Shown: piece after piece, positions 45,387 to 54,646 of the stretch
Numbering within the stretch: the stretch's first letter is position 1
Layout of the letters: each line of letters starts with the position of its first letter
Origin: Rhizobium brockwellii
Lineage (GTDB): Bacteria; Pseudomonadota; Alphaproteobacteria; Rhizobiales; Rhizobiaceae
Assembly: GCF_000769405.2 (NCBI RefSeq)
Contig: NZ_CP053440.1
Span: 248,001-312,000 of the forward strand
Reading direction: 5' to 3'
Length of the DNA stretch: 64,000 bases
Made by a program: the position numbers and the translations under genes
Notes under the pieces: model-generated
What the model was told of the DNA's origin: nothing
The model's database searches: none
The model's input: the letters and a program-made list of their open reading frames with translations, nothing else

Positions 45387-46569
45387 CGAGGATTGGCAGC
45401 CAGTCGTGGTCGCCGCCTACCGGTCGCCGATCGGCCGGGCTTTCGGGTCGCTTGCGACTGTCGCGGCGGAAGATCTGCTTGCGCCAATCATTCATAGGAT
45501 CCTTTCGGAAACGGGAATTGCACCCGACACGATAGACGACGTGCTGGTGGGCAACGCCGCCGGCGGCGGCGGAAACATCGCGCGGCTGGCGGCGCTGACC
45601 GCAGGTCTGCCCATGGCGGTTCCGGGCGTGACCATCGATCGGCAATGCGGCTCGGGCCTGGAAGCGATCATCATGGCGGCGCGCCTGATCCAGGCGAAAG
45701 CCGGTTCGTGCTTTCTGGCCGGCGGCGTGGAGAGCGTCAGCACCGCACCATGGCGCGTCGAAAGACCAAAGGCGAATGGGATGCCGCCGCGATTTTACGG
45801 GCGCGCCCGGTTTTCGCCTGAAACGATCGGCGACCCGGAAATGGGGATTGCCGCCGAAAACGTCGCGCGCCAGTTCGGCATATCGCGCCAGAGACAGGAT
45901 GAATTCGCCCTGCACAGCCACCGGCTCGCCGTGCAGGCTACCGAGGCGGGCATCTTTCGACCCGAGACTGTCGAAATTTCCACCAGCCATGGTCTGGTCG
46001 AACGGGACGAGTGCCCACGTGCGGCTACATCCCTTGAGGCGCTCGCAAACCTCCGGCCGGTCTTCCTGGCCGATGGTTCGGTGACAGCGGGCAATGCCTG
46101 CCCGCTGAACGACGGCGCCTGCCTGGTGCTTGTCATGAGTCGAGGGATGGCAAGGAGCATGGGTATCGAAAAGGGCCTTGCCTTCATCGACAGCGCTGCT
46201 GCCGGTGTGGATCCCAATCTGCTCGGCATCGGGCCGGTCGCTTCGACCAGAAAGCTGCTGCAGCGTCAGCCCGAGCTCTCGCTCTTGGACATCAATGCCA
46301 TCGAGTTCAACGAGGCTTTTGCGGCCCAGGTTCTGGCATCGCTGGATCAGCTCGATATTCCTGTCGACGCGATCAACAGGAACGGCGGAGCAATTGCCTT
46401 GGGCCATCCGTTCGGCGCCTCCGGCGCAATCCTCGTTACCCGACTATACAGCCAGCTGATCCGCGACACCGGGGGAAGTTGGGCGCCCGGCGCGACCGCC
46501 CTGGCCATGATCGGTATCGGCGGAGGCATCGGGCTGACTGCCATGTTCGAGGCTACCCAGCTTTCCTGA
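45364..46569 (+). CDS. Thiolase family protein lacking the second catalytic cysteine
   Basis: A thiolase-fold protein of 401 residues. The nucleophile Cys95 (DRQCGSGLEA), the NEAF motif (EFNEAFAAQ) and His348 (GGAIALGHPFGASGA) are kept. At the position of the acid/base cysteine of the usual CxGGG motif the protein reads MIGIGGGIG, with Gly384 (GGT codon) instead of Cys. Claisen condensation or cleavage by the standard mechanism would be impaired, so the reaction may be altered. The start is a TTG inside the end of the ligase gene, with GGAGA upstream; no nearby ATG gives the conserved N-terminus. It completes the ligase/thioesterase cluster. Confidence 0.88.
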   Translation: MSYAYQPDEDWQPVVVAAYRSPIGRAFGSLATVAAEDLLAPIIHRILSETGIAPDTIDDVLVGNAAGGGGNIARLAALTAGLPMAVPGVTIDRQCGSGLEAIIMAARLIQAKAGSCFLAGGVESVSTAPWRVERPKANGMPPRFYGRARFSPETIGDPEMGIAAENVARQFGISRQRQDEFALHSHRLAVQATEAGIFRPETVEISTSHGLVERDECPRAATSLEALANLRPVFLADGSVTAGNACPLNDGACLVLVMSRGMARSMGIEKGLAFIDSAAAGVDPNLLGIGPVASTRKLLQRQPELSLLDINAIEFNEAFAAQVLASLDQLDIPVDAINRNGGAIALGHPFGASGAILVTRLYSQLIRDTGGSWAPGATALAMIGIGGGIGLTAMFEATQLS

Positions 46570-46589
46570 TCCGCCGAAGGCGCAGACAG

Positions 46590-47048
46590 TCAAGCGGCGG
46601 CGCGTTTGTGATCTGCCGGATGTTGAAGCCGAAATCCGATCGCCAGCCTGTTCCAGGCGTTGATCATCGCAACACCAATCGAAAGGGCCACGAGTTCGTC
46701 ATCCGAGAAGTTGGCGTGCGCCTCTTCATAAACATCATCCGGCGCATGGCTTTTCGCGATCTGAGTGAGAGCCTCGGCCCAGGCGAGTGCGGCCCGCTCC
46801 CGAGTGGTGAAGAGCTGCGACTCCCGCCATGCGTTCAGAAGCAGCAGCCGGTCATCCGTTTCGCCGAGCTTCAGCGCGTCCTGGCGGTGCATGTGCAGGC
46901 AGTGAGCGCATCCATTCATCTGGGAAACACGCACTTTGACGAGTTCGAGCAACTTCGGATCGAAGCTTTTGGCAATCCAACCTTCAACGGCCACGAGGCC
47001 GTCGATGCCGCTGTTCTTATGAGCCATGAAATTCAGACGCTTGATCAT
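46590..47048 (-). CDS. Carboxymuconolactone decarboxylase / AhpD-like protein
   Basis: A 152-residue AhpD-fold protein. The redox motif Cys47-x-x-Cys50 with His54 (NGCAHCLHMH) indicates peroxidase or disulfide-reductase activity rather than lactone decarboxylation. RERAALAWAEALTQIAKSHA and SDDELVALSIGVAMINAWNR are typical of this group. ATG 47048 has GGAGATAAGA upstream. It is convergent with the thiolase. In other rhizobia such genes stand with NmrA-like reductases and cupins, as they do here, often with a sigma factor that I do not find. Confidence 0.9.
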   Translation of the reverse strand: MIKRLNFMAHKNSGIDGLVAVEGWIAKSFDPKLLELVKVRVSQMNGCAHCLHMHRQDALKLGETDDRLLLLNAWRESQLFTTRERAALAWAEALTQIAKSHAPDDVYEEAHANFSDDELVALSIGVAMINAWNRLAIGFRLQHPADHKRAAA

Positions 47049-47447
47049 TCTTATCTCCATCGTGAGAGGATTGATGACGCAAGCCTCGGCTTGCAGGCCA
47101 GTGAATACGCCTCGCCTTCCGGGTCGGCTATCTGCCCCGACGGTACATCAGGCCGATGCCTGTCGATGTGACGTTCCGCCATTTCGGCCGGCTGCCTCGA
47201 CCGCAGAGCCAGCTGACCTACGACGTTCGCATAGGCTGACAGCGACCGAGGAAGAATAGTTTGGGGCCGCGATCCGGCGCATCCTCCTGCCCATCGGTTA
47301 CACCGTTCGCACCGGCGACGGTCCCGATGAAGTCGCTTCGCTCATCGAGGACGCGGTTTCGGCACGTCGAGCAGTTGGCTGCTCGCTTTCAAGTCAACAA
47401 CGGCAAGTCACCAGAGGACATCCTCGTAAAGGACAAGGAGACTACCC
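47049..47447. other. Intergenic stretch without a supported gene
   Basis: About 400 bp between the divergent AhpD-like and NmrA-like genes. Short ORFs are present, but none has a recognisable domain or a good ribosome-binding site. A decayed gene is possible because related clusters often contain a sigma factor here, but I could not recognise sigma-factor motifs. Confidence 0.35.
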
Positions 47448-48212
47448 ATGAAAATCGTCGTTATCGGCGGCACTGGCCTCATCGGCTCAAAGACCGTGGA
47501 AAGATTGCGCAAAAAGGGGCACGAGGTATTGGCGGCTTCGCCGAACTCGGGTGTGGACACGATCACTGGCAAAGGCCTGGCGGAAGCGCTCGCCGGGGCA
47601 CAGGTGGTTCTCGATCTCGCAAACTCGCCCTCGTTCGAGGACAAGGCCGTCCTGGAATTCTTCCAGACGTCGGGCCGCAATCTGCTCAAGGCAGGGGCTG
47701 CCGCCGGCGTCAAGCATCACATCGCTCTGTCGATCGTCGGTATGGAGCGGCTGCAGGGCAGCGGCTACATGCGCGCCAAGATGGCCCAGCAAGAGCTGAT
47801 CAAGAGCTCCGGCATACCCTACACCATCGTGCACTCCACCCAGTTCCATGAATTCATGGCTGGCATCGCCCAGTCGGGTACCGTCGGCCAGACCGTGCAT
47901 CTGTCGCCGGCCTACGTGCAGCCGATCGCCTCGGACGACGTCGCCGACGTCATGGCCGAGGTGGCGCTCGGCAAGCCGGTGAACGGCACGATCGAGATCG
48001 GCGGGCCGGAGAAAGTCCGCCTCACCGAAATCGTGATGCGTCTCTTCAAGGCGACGAACGATCCGCGGCAAGTGGTGGCGGATCCGCACGCCCGCTACTT
48101 CGGCGTGGAGCTCGAGGATAATTCGCTCGTGACCGGCGCCAAGGCGCGGCTCGGCCAGATCCGCTTCGACGATTGGCTGAGCCGGCAGCCGCCCCAGAAA
48201 AAGAGCGCCTGA
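47448..48212 (+). CDS. NmrA-like NAD(P)-binding protein (atypical SDR)
   Basis: A 254-residue Rossmann-fold protein. The dinucleotide motif GGTGLIGSKTVERL (from Gly7) and the later QPIASDDVADVMAEVALG region fit atypical short-chain dehydrogenases of the NmrA/YwnB group. These bind NAD(P) and act as reductases or redox sensors. The canonical Tyr-x-x-x-Lys is not in classic form (SGYMRAKMAQQELI may serve). AAGGAGA lies upstream of ATG 47448. A secreted cupin follows after 43 bp. Confidence 0.87.
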   Translation: MKIVVIGGTGLIGSKTVERLRKKGHEVLAASPNSGVDTITGKGLAEALAGAQVVLDLANSPSFEDKAVLEFFQTSGRNLLKAGAAAGVKHHIALSIVGMERLQGSGYMRAKMAQQELIKSSGIPYTIVHSTQFHEFMAGIAQSGTVGQTVHLSPAYVQPIASDDVADVMAEVALGKPVNGTIEIGGPEKVRLTEIVMRLFKATNDPRQVVADPHARYFGVELEDNSLVTGAKARLGQIRFDDWLSRQPPQKKSA

Positions 48213-48255
48213 TACCAGGCGCCCGACCCATTCCCATCAACGCAGGAGACCAGAC

Positions 48256-48669
48256 ATGCTCAGAAAAATGATCTCGGCGGCGGCGCTCGCCATTGTCCTT
48301 GCAGCCGGCACTCAGGCTCATGCCGCAGGCGGCGACGCGAAGGTAAGCGTCGTTTTCGACCAGAAGCTCCCTAATGTTCCCGGCAAGAGCATGCGGGGGG
48401 TGCTCGTCGAATATGCGCCGGGCGGCTCCTCGCCCGGCCATACGCACCCGGCTTCGGCTTTCATCTATGCCACCGTTCTCGAAGGGGCGATCACCAGCAA
48501 GGTGAATGACGGGCCGGAAAAGGTCTACAAGGCCGGCGAAAGCTTTCCCGAATTTCCGGGCGATCATCACGCCGTCAGCAAGAACGCCAGCAAGACAAAG
48601 CCGGCGCGCCTGCTTGCGGTCTTCGTGCTGAACACCGACGAAAAGGAACTGACCACCGACGACAAGTGA
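48256..48669 (+). CDS. Secreted cupin-domain protein
   Basis: An exported single-cupin protein of 137 residues. The signal peptide (MLRKMISAAALAIVLAAGTQ) probably ends at AHA. The metal-binding cupin motifs are GHTHPASAFIYATVLEG (motif 1) and PEFPGDHHAVSKN (motif 2), with several His likely to hold a metal. It is probably co-transcribed with the NmrA-like gene. Substrate or binding partner is unknown. A hairpin follows the stop. Confidence 0.88.
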   Translation: MLRKMISAAALAIVLAAGTQAHAAGGDAKVSVVFDQKLPNVPGKSMRGVLVEYAPGGSSPGHTHPASAFIYATVLEGAITSKVNDGPEKVYKAGESFPEFPGDHHAVSKNASKTKPARLLAVFVLNTDEKELTTDDK

Positions 48670-48679
48670 CGTCGCGCCC

Positions 48680-48702
48680 GATGCCCGGCGCCGCCGGGCA
48701 TC
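48680..48702. terminator. Hairpin between convergent cupin and PLP-enzyme genes
   Basis: A perfect 9-bp stem (GATGCCCGG / CCGGGCATC) with loop CGCCG and a weak T-rich tail (GATTTCT) lies between the two stops. Probably a shared terminator. Confidence 0.6.
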
Positions 48703-48718
48703 GATTTCTCCCGCCGCA

Positions 48719-50005
48719 TCAGGCGCCCTGCAGCGCCAGCTCCAGATCCGCCACCAGATCGTCCGGATGCTCAATGCCGATCGAAAGGCGGATGGTCGAT
48801 TCCAGAACGCCGATGCGCTGGCGGACATCGGCGGGCACGCCGGAATGTGTCATGGTGGCCGGATGGCTCGCAAGCGATTCCGTGCCGCCGAGGCTGACCG
48901 CGAGCTTGAAGATCTGCAGCGCGTTCAGGAATTTGAACGAGGCGGGCTGACCGCCGCGAATGTCGAAAGAGAAGGTTGAGCCGGCGCCGGTGCATTGCGC
49001 GATGAAGGTCCGGCCGGCCGGCGAGTCCGGATCGTGGTAGGGCAGGTAGTGAACCTTCTCGACCTTCGGGTGATCACGCAGAAAGTCGGCAACGGCTCGC
49101 GCGTTGCTGTTTGCCCGTTCCATGCGCAGCTGCAGCGTTTCCAGCGAACGGCCGAGCATCCAGCAGGAATGTGGATCGAGCTGGGTGCCGATCGCGCCGC
49201 GCAGGGCCTTGATCTGCTTGATCACCGCCTTGCGACCAAGAACGGCGCCGGCGATCAGATCCGAATGACCACCGACATATTTCGTCAGCGAATAGAGCGA
49301 GATATCGGCGCCGTGCTCGATCGGCCGCTGGAAGACCGGTCCGAGCAGGGTGTTGTCGCAGACGATGATCGGCATATGGCCCTGTCTTCCACCAATCATG
49401 TCGGCCACGCGCCGGATCATCGCGACATCGACCAGGCCGTTGGTCGGATTGGCAGGCGTCTCGATCAGGATGACGGAGACGCGGCCCTTGGCCATTGCCT
49501 CTTCTGCCGCCTTTTGCACCGATCCTTCGCTGACGCCGTCGGCAAATCCAATGGCGGCGACGTCGAAGTTCAGAAAAGTCTTCGCCAGCAATGTTTCGGT
49601 TCCCCCGTAGAGCGGCTGCGAATGAAGGATCGCATCCCCCGGCCGGACGAAGGCGAGCAGAGTGGTGGCGATCGCCGCCATGCCGGATGAAAACAGCACG
49701 CCGCTTTCCGTCCGTTCGTAGACGGCGAGCCTGTCTTCGACGATTTCGCTGTTCGGATGGTTGAAGCGCGAGTAGACGAGGCCCGCCCCCTTCCCTTCGG
49801 GCGGCTCGCGGCGGCCCGACACGTAATCGAAGAAGTCGCGGCCATCTTCGGCCGTCTTGAACACGAAGGTGGAGGTGAGAAACACCGGTGGCTTGACCGC
49901 CCCTTCCGAAAGTTCGGGATCGTAGCCGTAATTCAGCATCTGTGTTTCGGGATGCAGCGCATGATTGCCGATATGAGTTTTGGAAGGATGCGGGGCGGTC
50001 ATCAT
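48719..50005 (-). CDS. PLP-dependent cystathionine gamma-synthase family enzyme
   Basis: A Cys/Met-metabolism PLP enzyme of 428 residues. The cofactor lysine is Lys242 ([18 protein letters not shown]). Other family motifs are YSRFNHPN (phosphate contact), [24 protein letters not shown] and [13 protein letters not shown]. It could be a gamma-synthase, gamma-lyase or O-acetylhomoserine sulfhydrylase; these cannot be told apart by eye. ATG 50005 has AGGAGAC upstream. No other methionine genes are close, so it may serve degradation of a sulfur compound. No riboswitch was seen upstream. Confidence 0.9.
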   Translation of the reverse strand: MMTAPHPSKTHIGNHALHPETQMLNYGYDPELSEGAVKPPVFLTSTFVFKTAEDGRDFFDYVSGRREPPEGKGAGLVYSRFNHPNSEIVEDRLAVYERTESGVLFSSGMAAIATTLLAFVRPGDAILHSQPLYGGTETLLAKTFLNFDVAAIGFADGVSEGSVQKAAEEAMAKGRVSVILIETPANPTNGLVDVAMIRRVADMIGGRQGHMPIIVCDNTLLGPVFQRPIEHGADISLYSLTKYVGGHSDLIAGAVLGRKAVIKQIKALRGAIGTQLDPHSCWMLGRSLETLQLRMERANSNARAVADFLRDHPKVEKVHYLPYHDPDSPAGRTFIAQCTGAGSTFSFDIRGGQPASFKFLNALQIFKLAVSLGGTESLASHPATMTHSGVPADVRQRIGVLESTIRLSIGIEHPDDLVADLELALQGA

Positions 50006-50075
50006 CGTCTCCTGTGTCGGGACTGCAGAAACGGCAGAATACATCAAAACCATAGGAGAGGAGCAATCATCGCGG

Positions 50076-51155
50076 TCAGCTCATCGTCTTGCCCAGAGTG
50101 TCCGCGACATAGGCCCCGCGCGATCCCATCGGGAGCGGCGCTCCCGTCGTCGTGTCCTTCGCGGTCTGATGCTCCAGTTCGGCGTTCAGCGCCCCTCCGA
50201 CAATGAGAATGACGACGGAAAGCCAGATCCAGATGAGGAAGCCGATCAGTGCGCCGAGTGTGCCGTATGTCGCGTTGTAATTGGCGAAGTGATCCAGATA
50301 GAAGGAAAAGCCGAGAGACATGGCGGCCCAGGCGACAGTGGTCAGAGCCGCGCCCCATGTCATCCACCGGAGCTTGGCAGGCTCCCGGCTGGGGCCGAAG
50401 CGGTAGACTGATGTAACGGCCACCGCGACGACCAGCAGAAGCAGCGGCCATCGCAGGAGAAGGGCCATGTGCTCCTTGAATTGATCGAGCCAGAGATAGG
50501 AGAGGACAATCGGCATGACCCCGACGAGCGCCACCATGACAACTGTCAAAAGCATCGCGCACAAGGTGAAGCAGAGGCCGATCAGGTTCAACCGGACAAG
50601 CCCCCGCTTCTCTTCCTCCTCATAGGCGACGTTCATCGCGTCGAAGATCGCCAGCGTACCGCTATGTGTACTCCAGAGGGCGATGCCGAGGCCGACGAAG
50701 AAGGTGATGCCGAGCGTAGCATCGCGCCGACCGACGAGCTCCTCGATCTGATTGGCAAGAAGATCGAACGCGCCTGATGGCATGAGACCGGCCAATTCGC
50801 GAAGATGTTCGGATATGGTGGCCGGATCGGCAATCAAACCGTAAAGAGATACCAAAGCCGCCATGGCTGGAAACAGCGCCAGCAGCAGATAAAACGTCAC
50901 GCCCGCGGCAATCAGCGTGACCCGGTCGGCGAGAATCTCGTGGAAGACGCGCCAGAACACGTCGCGAAGGCCGCTGAAGGGGATAGCCTCGGGCGTGCTG
51001 GCGCTGCGGCCATGATCGTCACCCGCGCGGCCGGTATCCGCAGACGGGGCGACCGACCGGCGCTCAGTTGCCTGCATCAAGACAAATGCGCCAATTGCTG
51101 CGGCCATCATTGTCGCCGCAAAGGGGAATTTCTTGAGGTGAAGTACATCTGGCAT
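50076..51155 (-). CDS. YihY/BrkB family inner-membrane protein
   Basis: An integral membrane protein of about 359 residues with roughly six hydrophobic spans in the BrkB domain (about residues 75-330). Family marks are [40 protein letters not shown] and the [20 protein letters not shown] segment. An extra N-terminal hydrophobic stretch ([18 protein letters not shown]) precedes a proline/serine-rich linker. Once mis-named ribonuclease BN; the real function is unknown, possibly transport. ATG 51155 has GGAGAG upstream. Confidence 0.9.
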   Translation of the reverse strand: MPDVLHLKKFPFAATMMAAAIGAFVLMQATERRSVAPSADTGRAGDDHGRSASTPEAIPFSGLRDVFWRVFHEILADRVTLIAAGVTFYLLLALFPAMAALVSLYGLIADPATISEHLRELAGLMPSGAFDLLANQIEELVGRRDATLGITFFVGLGIALWSTHSGTLAIFDAMNVAYEEEEKRGLVRLNLIGLCFTLCAMLLTVVMVALVGVMPIVLSYLWLDQFKEHMALLLRWPLLLLVVAVAVTSVYRFGPSREPAKLRWMTWGAALTTVAWAAMSLGFSFYLDHFANYNATYGTLGALIGFLIWIWLSVVILIVGGALNAELEHQTAKDTTTGAPLPMGSRGAYVADTLGKTMS

Positions 51156-52544
51156 GAGGATGCTCTCCGATCTGGTGCGGAGATAACGCAGGGTGCTGCC
51201 AAAGGATGCAAGCCATTGCTTTCCTGCGGACATTTATGCCGGAGCCGGAGATCAGTCCGTTTCCCCGGTCGGGTCAGGCGGCAGTGATTGGAGGTGATTG
51301 TGGACTCGTCAAGCCGCGCCGCCACTGCGCTCGGTATCGCCTAAAGCAAAGGATCTCGCGACGTTTCAAAAACCATAAGTCATTGATATAGCTGAAACCG
51401 CATCCTGCTACGGAAGCGAACCAGGACTTTAGTTTCGTTACTGGGTTGCAGGGCGGCTTTTTCGTAAGTTTACCGATAGGGCGGCTTGGCGGCCGCGAAG
51501 CGGGTAGATCGGTGCGCAGCTCGTATCGGGAGCGCGACTTGGGTCTAAATCTTGCTGCCGTCCGATGCCGGCGACCGGCACCTGCAGGCGACGCGTTGTG
51601 CAGCAAGCCCGAGAAAACAATAGCGCCTGTGATAATGGCCTGCAATAGCCGTTTGCGTTATCAACGGGCAAATACCAGGCCGGCCGCCTGCGAGCCGATT
51701 GCTCTCGCTCGGCGCGCCGCATGGCTGAGCGTCGTCGAGACACTGCCTGCCTGCGGACGCGATCTTGATGGCCACGGGGGCTGTTTGATAACGTCTCGGT
51801 AATCGGCGGAACACGCATCGCGATCGCCAAGTCGGCACGCGAAAGCAACTGTATGGCAAGGCGGTGGTGACATGATGCGCGCTGCTCCGGACGTCGGCAA
51901 GCTCTCAGCCTGGCGTCATGTGCCATCGGCGGCCCCTCCCCGACTGTCACTGGCGGTGCTGCTTCGGCAGTTCGTTGCTGGGCATCTCCAGCATCCCTTT
52001 GGAAGGCGCAGGATCATCTCCTGCCATATCGACCTGGATTAACGCAGGTTCCACATTCATTATAGCGAGGGGCTGCGCGTCATCGAATAGCGTGCATCAA
52101 TGATGGGCGCCGCCCCGTCTAATATGGCGGCGAAGCCGTGCCGCCACGGTCGGTTATCCCAGGACAAGGCGGACCGGAGGTCACCGTTCCCACATGCGCT
52201 CGCTCGCTGCAGCAAGCAGATCGGCGATAGTCGTCGCTGGGTCATGTGCGCTGAAGGACTGTCGGTCGATTTCAGCGGCCACCGGTTCGCAATGAGTTGA
52301 TGCGCGCTAAAGCCTCGGCTATGACCTGCCGCTCCCATAGGTTCGAAAGGCGGCCCCTCCCCTGTCGGGTAATCCTTCCGCCCGGTCGCATGAAGAGCTG
52401 AATGCGGTGGTAGCGAGACAGCGTTCTGTCGGTCGGCTATCGCACGGAAGGCCCAGCCTCAATGATGGGAGGACTGTCGAGCCTCCAGTCTTGCCTCAGG
52501 TGAACCCGCAAACCCCTGCAAGCCGAATGTCGCCTGATCGTGCC

Positions 52545-52560
52545 GTTGTCCGCGGACAAC
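52545..52560. other. parS-like partition site, copy 1 (RepB-binding palindrome)
   Basis: GTTGTCCGCGGACAAC is a perfect 16-bp palindrome and fits the RepB-binding consensus of repABC plasmids as I recall it (GTTNNCNGCNGNNAAC). An identical copy lies 1,075 bp away. RepB bound at such sites drives segregation of the replicon. The repABC genes are not in this window, so the partner is unproven. Confidence 0.7.
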
Positions 52561-53619
52561 CGGATGATCAACGTAGTAGCTGTCAGGTTGTTTGCACACG
52601 ATCCGATCTCCACAGCAATTGGTTCGCGCGGCCGGGAAAATATCCCTGATATCGCCCTGCTGATGGATGCCACGGACTTGCGGCAGTACGCCCGCCTGAT
52701 GGCCCTGCCTGCCATTGTAGAACAGCGGTGTCCTGCGTCTTGCCGAACAGACGTGGCGCATTCGGCTCCAAGAGTTTCGAAGATTTCTGTCGGGTCTGCG
52801 GACGGGTCCGCGATACCTAGAACTTACCCCGCGTTTAGGAGGAGCAGAACGTGGCCAATTCGAAGAGATGCGGGCTGCCTGCGATGTGGCTTCGGACACC
52901 GAAAGGGATCCGCGGCAAGGATGGCATCGCGCCGCGGCGGTATCATCCTTGCCGCTCTTGGGCCTCCTTGATGAGGTGGCAATCGAGGCCGCCCGTCACC
53001 AGGCGGAGGTTGTTTGGCTAACGACTACGCTTCGGTCGCAATCCCGGGCAGATCGGGCAAGCGGGGCGGCGGCCAGGGCCGTACTTCGAGGCCTCTGCGG
53101 GGCATCTTAGGGGAGGGCTGGAGAGCGCGGCAGGTGACGGCGGCGAAATTCAGCAGCCTGTCAGCCCGCGGGACATCGATCGGTTTGTTCGTCCAAGCCT
53201 GCCGATTGGTCCTCCTTCCTGTCCTTCGTAGGTCAAAGGCCGAAGCCTCGAATGATGCGGCGGATAGCGAAAAGCCGGCGGCGACATCCGCATGTGGTGG
53301 GCGGATGGGTCGGATGTTCTGGTCGTCGTTGGTCGCCGGCGCCAGATCGCCCAGCTTAGCGATTGCCCTATTCGATCTCTCGGTCAATTCGGCTTCAGTC
53401 AGGTGGAGATAAGCGAGGCCACGCCCGTGAGAGGGCGAAGGGTTAGGCAAGGCACCTCCAGGGCGGATCGCCGTCGACCATTGAGGTACTCTCCATTCGC
53501 GTGCCCGGTTTTTGGCGCACCAGCAGTGCGATCCCCTACCCTCGTCGATCATTTCGTGGGGGAGCAGGTCGGCCCGCTGAAAGCTGTTTAACTCCCTCCG
53601 CCGGATCGCTGACGGCAAG

Positions 53620-53635
53620 TTGTCCGCGGACAACC
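53620..53635. other. parS-like partition site, copy 2 (RepB-binding palindrome)
   Basis: An exact second copy of GTTGTCCGCGGACAAC, 116 bp upstream of the predicted sRNA start. The flanks of the two copies differ, so the palindrome itself is what is conserved, as expected for a protein-binding site rather than a recent duplication. Confidence 0.7.
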
Positions 53636-53716
53636 CCTCGCCTAGCCCTGATCGCGTGCGAGATTGGGCTGTACTTGCCTGGCACTTCGTCTGCGACATC
53701 CGCGCAATCGTCAGGC

Positions 53717-53744
53717 TTGAATTTGCCGCATTGCGACACTACCT
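53717..53744 (+). promoter_or_regulatory. Promoter of the predicted cuckoo-type sRNA
   Basis: TTGAAT as -35 box (preceded by C, as CTTGAAT) and CTACCT as -10 box are separated by 16 bp. A start site at about 53750 would place the first hairpin at the very 5' end of the RNA, as known for this sRNA family. Confidence 0.5.
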
Positions 53745-53749
53745 CGTGA

Positions 53750-53860
53750 CGGACCGAAGCGCTTTCCCCTCCTAGCCGCTTCGGTCCGACGGACAGCACT
53801 TCTCCTCCCAGCTGTCGGTCACTTTCGAAGCCCGGCGCATCTCTCCCGCGCCGGGCTTTT
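53750..53860 (+). ncRNA. Three-hairpin sRNA with anti-Shine-Dalgarno loops, cuckoo RNA (alpha-r14) family
   Basis: Hairpin 1 (53751-53787) has a perfect 11-bp stem (GGACCGAAGCG) and a loop with CCCCTCCT. Hairpin 2 (53788-53820) has a 10-bp stem with one mismatch and a loop with CTCCTCCC. Hairpin 3 (53829-53857) has a perfect 10-bp stem (AGCCCGGCGC), a loop ending CTCTCCC, and the tail TTTT: a Rho-independent terminator. The stacked stem-loops with unpaired anti-Shine-Dalgarno motifs, length near 110 nt and own promoter match the rhizobial alpha-r14 or 'cuckoo' RNAs, which occur in several copies per genome, often on plasmids. These are thought to pair with ribosome-binding sites of mRNAs. No protein-coding frame overlaps convincingly. 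Confidence 0.78.
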
Positions 53861-54646
53861 GTCATTCTGGCAACCCGCCGCCGCACAGGCGCCGCATCCT
53901 CACCTTCCATACGTGTCGATCGGACTTCGCGAGATGTGTCGAGATCAGGGAGCTTGAGCCGGCGATGGGTTGTCTGCGCCGCCGATTTGCGCCGCGACCG
54001 CCGCATCGCCTTCAGCAGGAGAGACGCGCGTGGTTGTTTCGTGAGATCGCTGGCGAGCAAGCCGCGCGCCAAGAGCGCCACCGACCGACGATGGCGCGGT
54101 CGCCGCCGCTTGCTGATCCCAGCCGCCTGTCTACGTGGCGCTTTCCAGGAGGAAGCGCGCAAAGCCTTGGTCATGTCGAGCCGGCCTATTAAAGCCGATC
54201 AAGTCAGCTGTTGGGGCGCCATATCTGACGCACGCTGGCCGCTGCATTTCAACACGCCGTCGGCGGTCAATCTTATCTCGAGCTCAGTCGGTATGCCTTG
54301 GCTCCGATCCTTGCCGCGCGCTCGCTGACTCCGAGAGATGATGGACGTTGATTTCACAGCAGGTCCTCCAGCACTGGGCGGGGAAGGGTGCCGGTGGCGC
54401 GCCTTGGCTAAGCTCCGAGATAGCCAGATCCGAGGTCGGCGCTCTGAGCGTATTGTCGCCCATGCCTTGCGCCGGATGTTTGAGCGTTGCGACGTCATCG
54501 TCGGTCAGAAGTGCGGCTAGCTGATCGCGTCGGTCGAAGGAAAGGTGGTGTCGAGAACGTCAAACTCTTGGGTGCCGCGGCGCGCTACGTCACTCCCGTT
54601 CCCCGCAGGGATGGGTGGTCGGTTTTGCCGAACCGGGGCGGATAGT

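Larger units (their letters stand above)
51156..54646. other. 3.5-kb gene-poor region with parS-like sites and an sRNA gene
   Basis: No ORF here shows a recognisable domain, and candidates overlap on both strands without good ribosome-binding sites. The largest are minus-strand frames of 224 codons (53025-53699) and 212 codons (53536-54174) and overlap each other. What can be supported is two identical parS-like palindromes and a three-hairpin sRNA gene with its own promoter. The region may be decayed DNA around a partition site, or hold further RNA genes. Confidence 0.6.

Noticed and set aside
45070..46407. A 445-codon minus-strand frame opposite the ligase and thiolase genes
   Set aside because: Shadow of two well-supported genes; no motif and no ribosome-binding site.
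47049..47447. A possible sigma-factor remnant next to the AhpD-like gene
   Set aside because: Suspected from the usual neighbourhood of such genes, but no sigma-70 motif could be read in any frame.
49990..50076. A SAM riboswitch upstream of the cystathionine gamma-synthase family gene
   Set aside because: The gap is under 75 bp and shows no pseudoknot-forming pattern typical of SAM-II.
53025..53699. A 224-codon minus-strand frame in the gene-poor region
   Set aside because: No recognisable domain, no convincing start, and it reads across the second parS-like palindrome.
54139..54160. A hairpin whose minus-strand loop contains CCTCCT, as a second cuckoo-type RNA
   Set aside because: Only one short, imperfect stem is present, with no neighbouring hairpins, terminator or promoter.
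53536..54174. A 212-codon Arg-rich minus-strand frame in the gene-poor region
   Set aside because: It has no ribosome-binding site, runs antisense through the predicted sRNA and overlaps another frame; composition looks like translated non-coding DNA. Kept only as a remote possibility.
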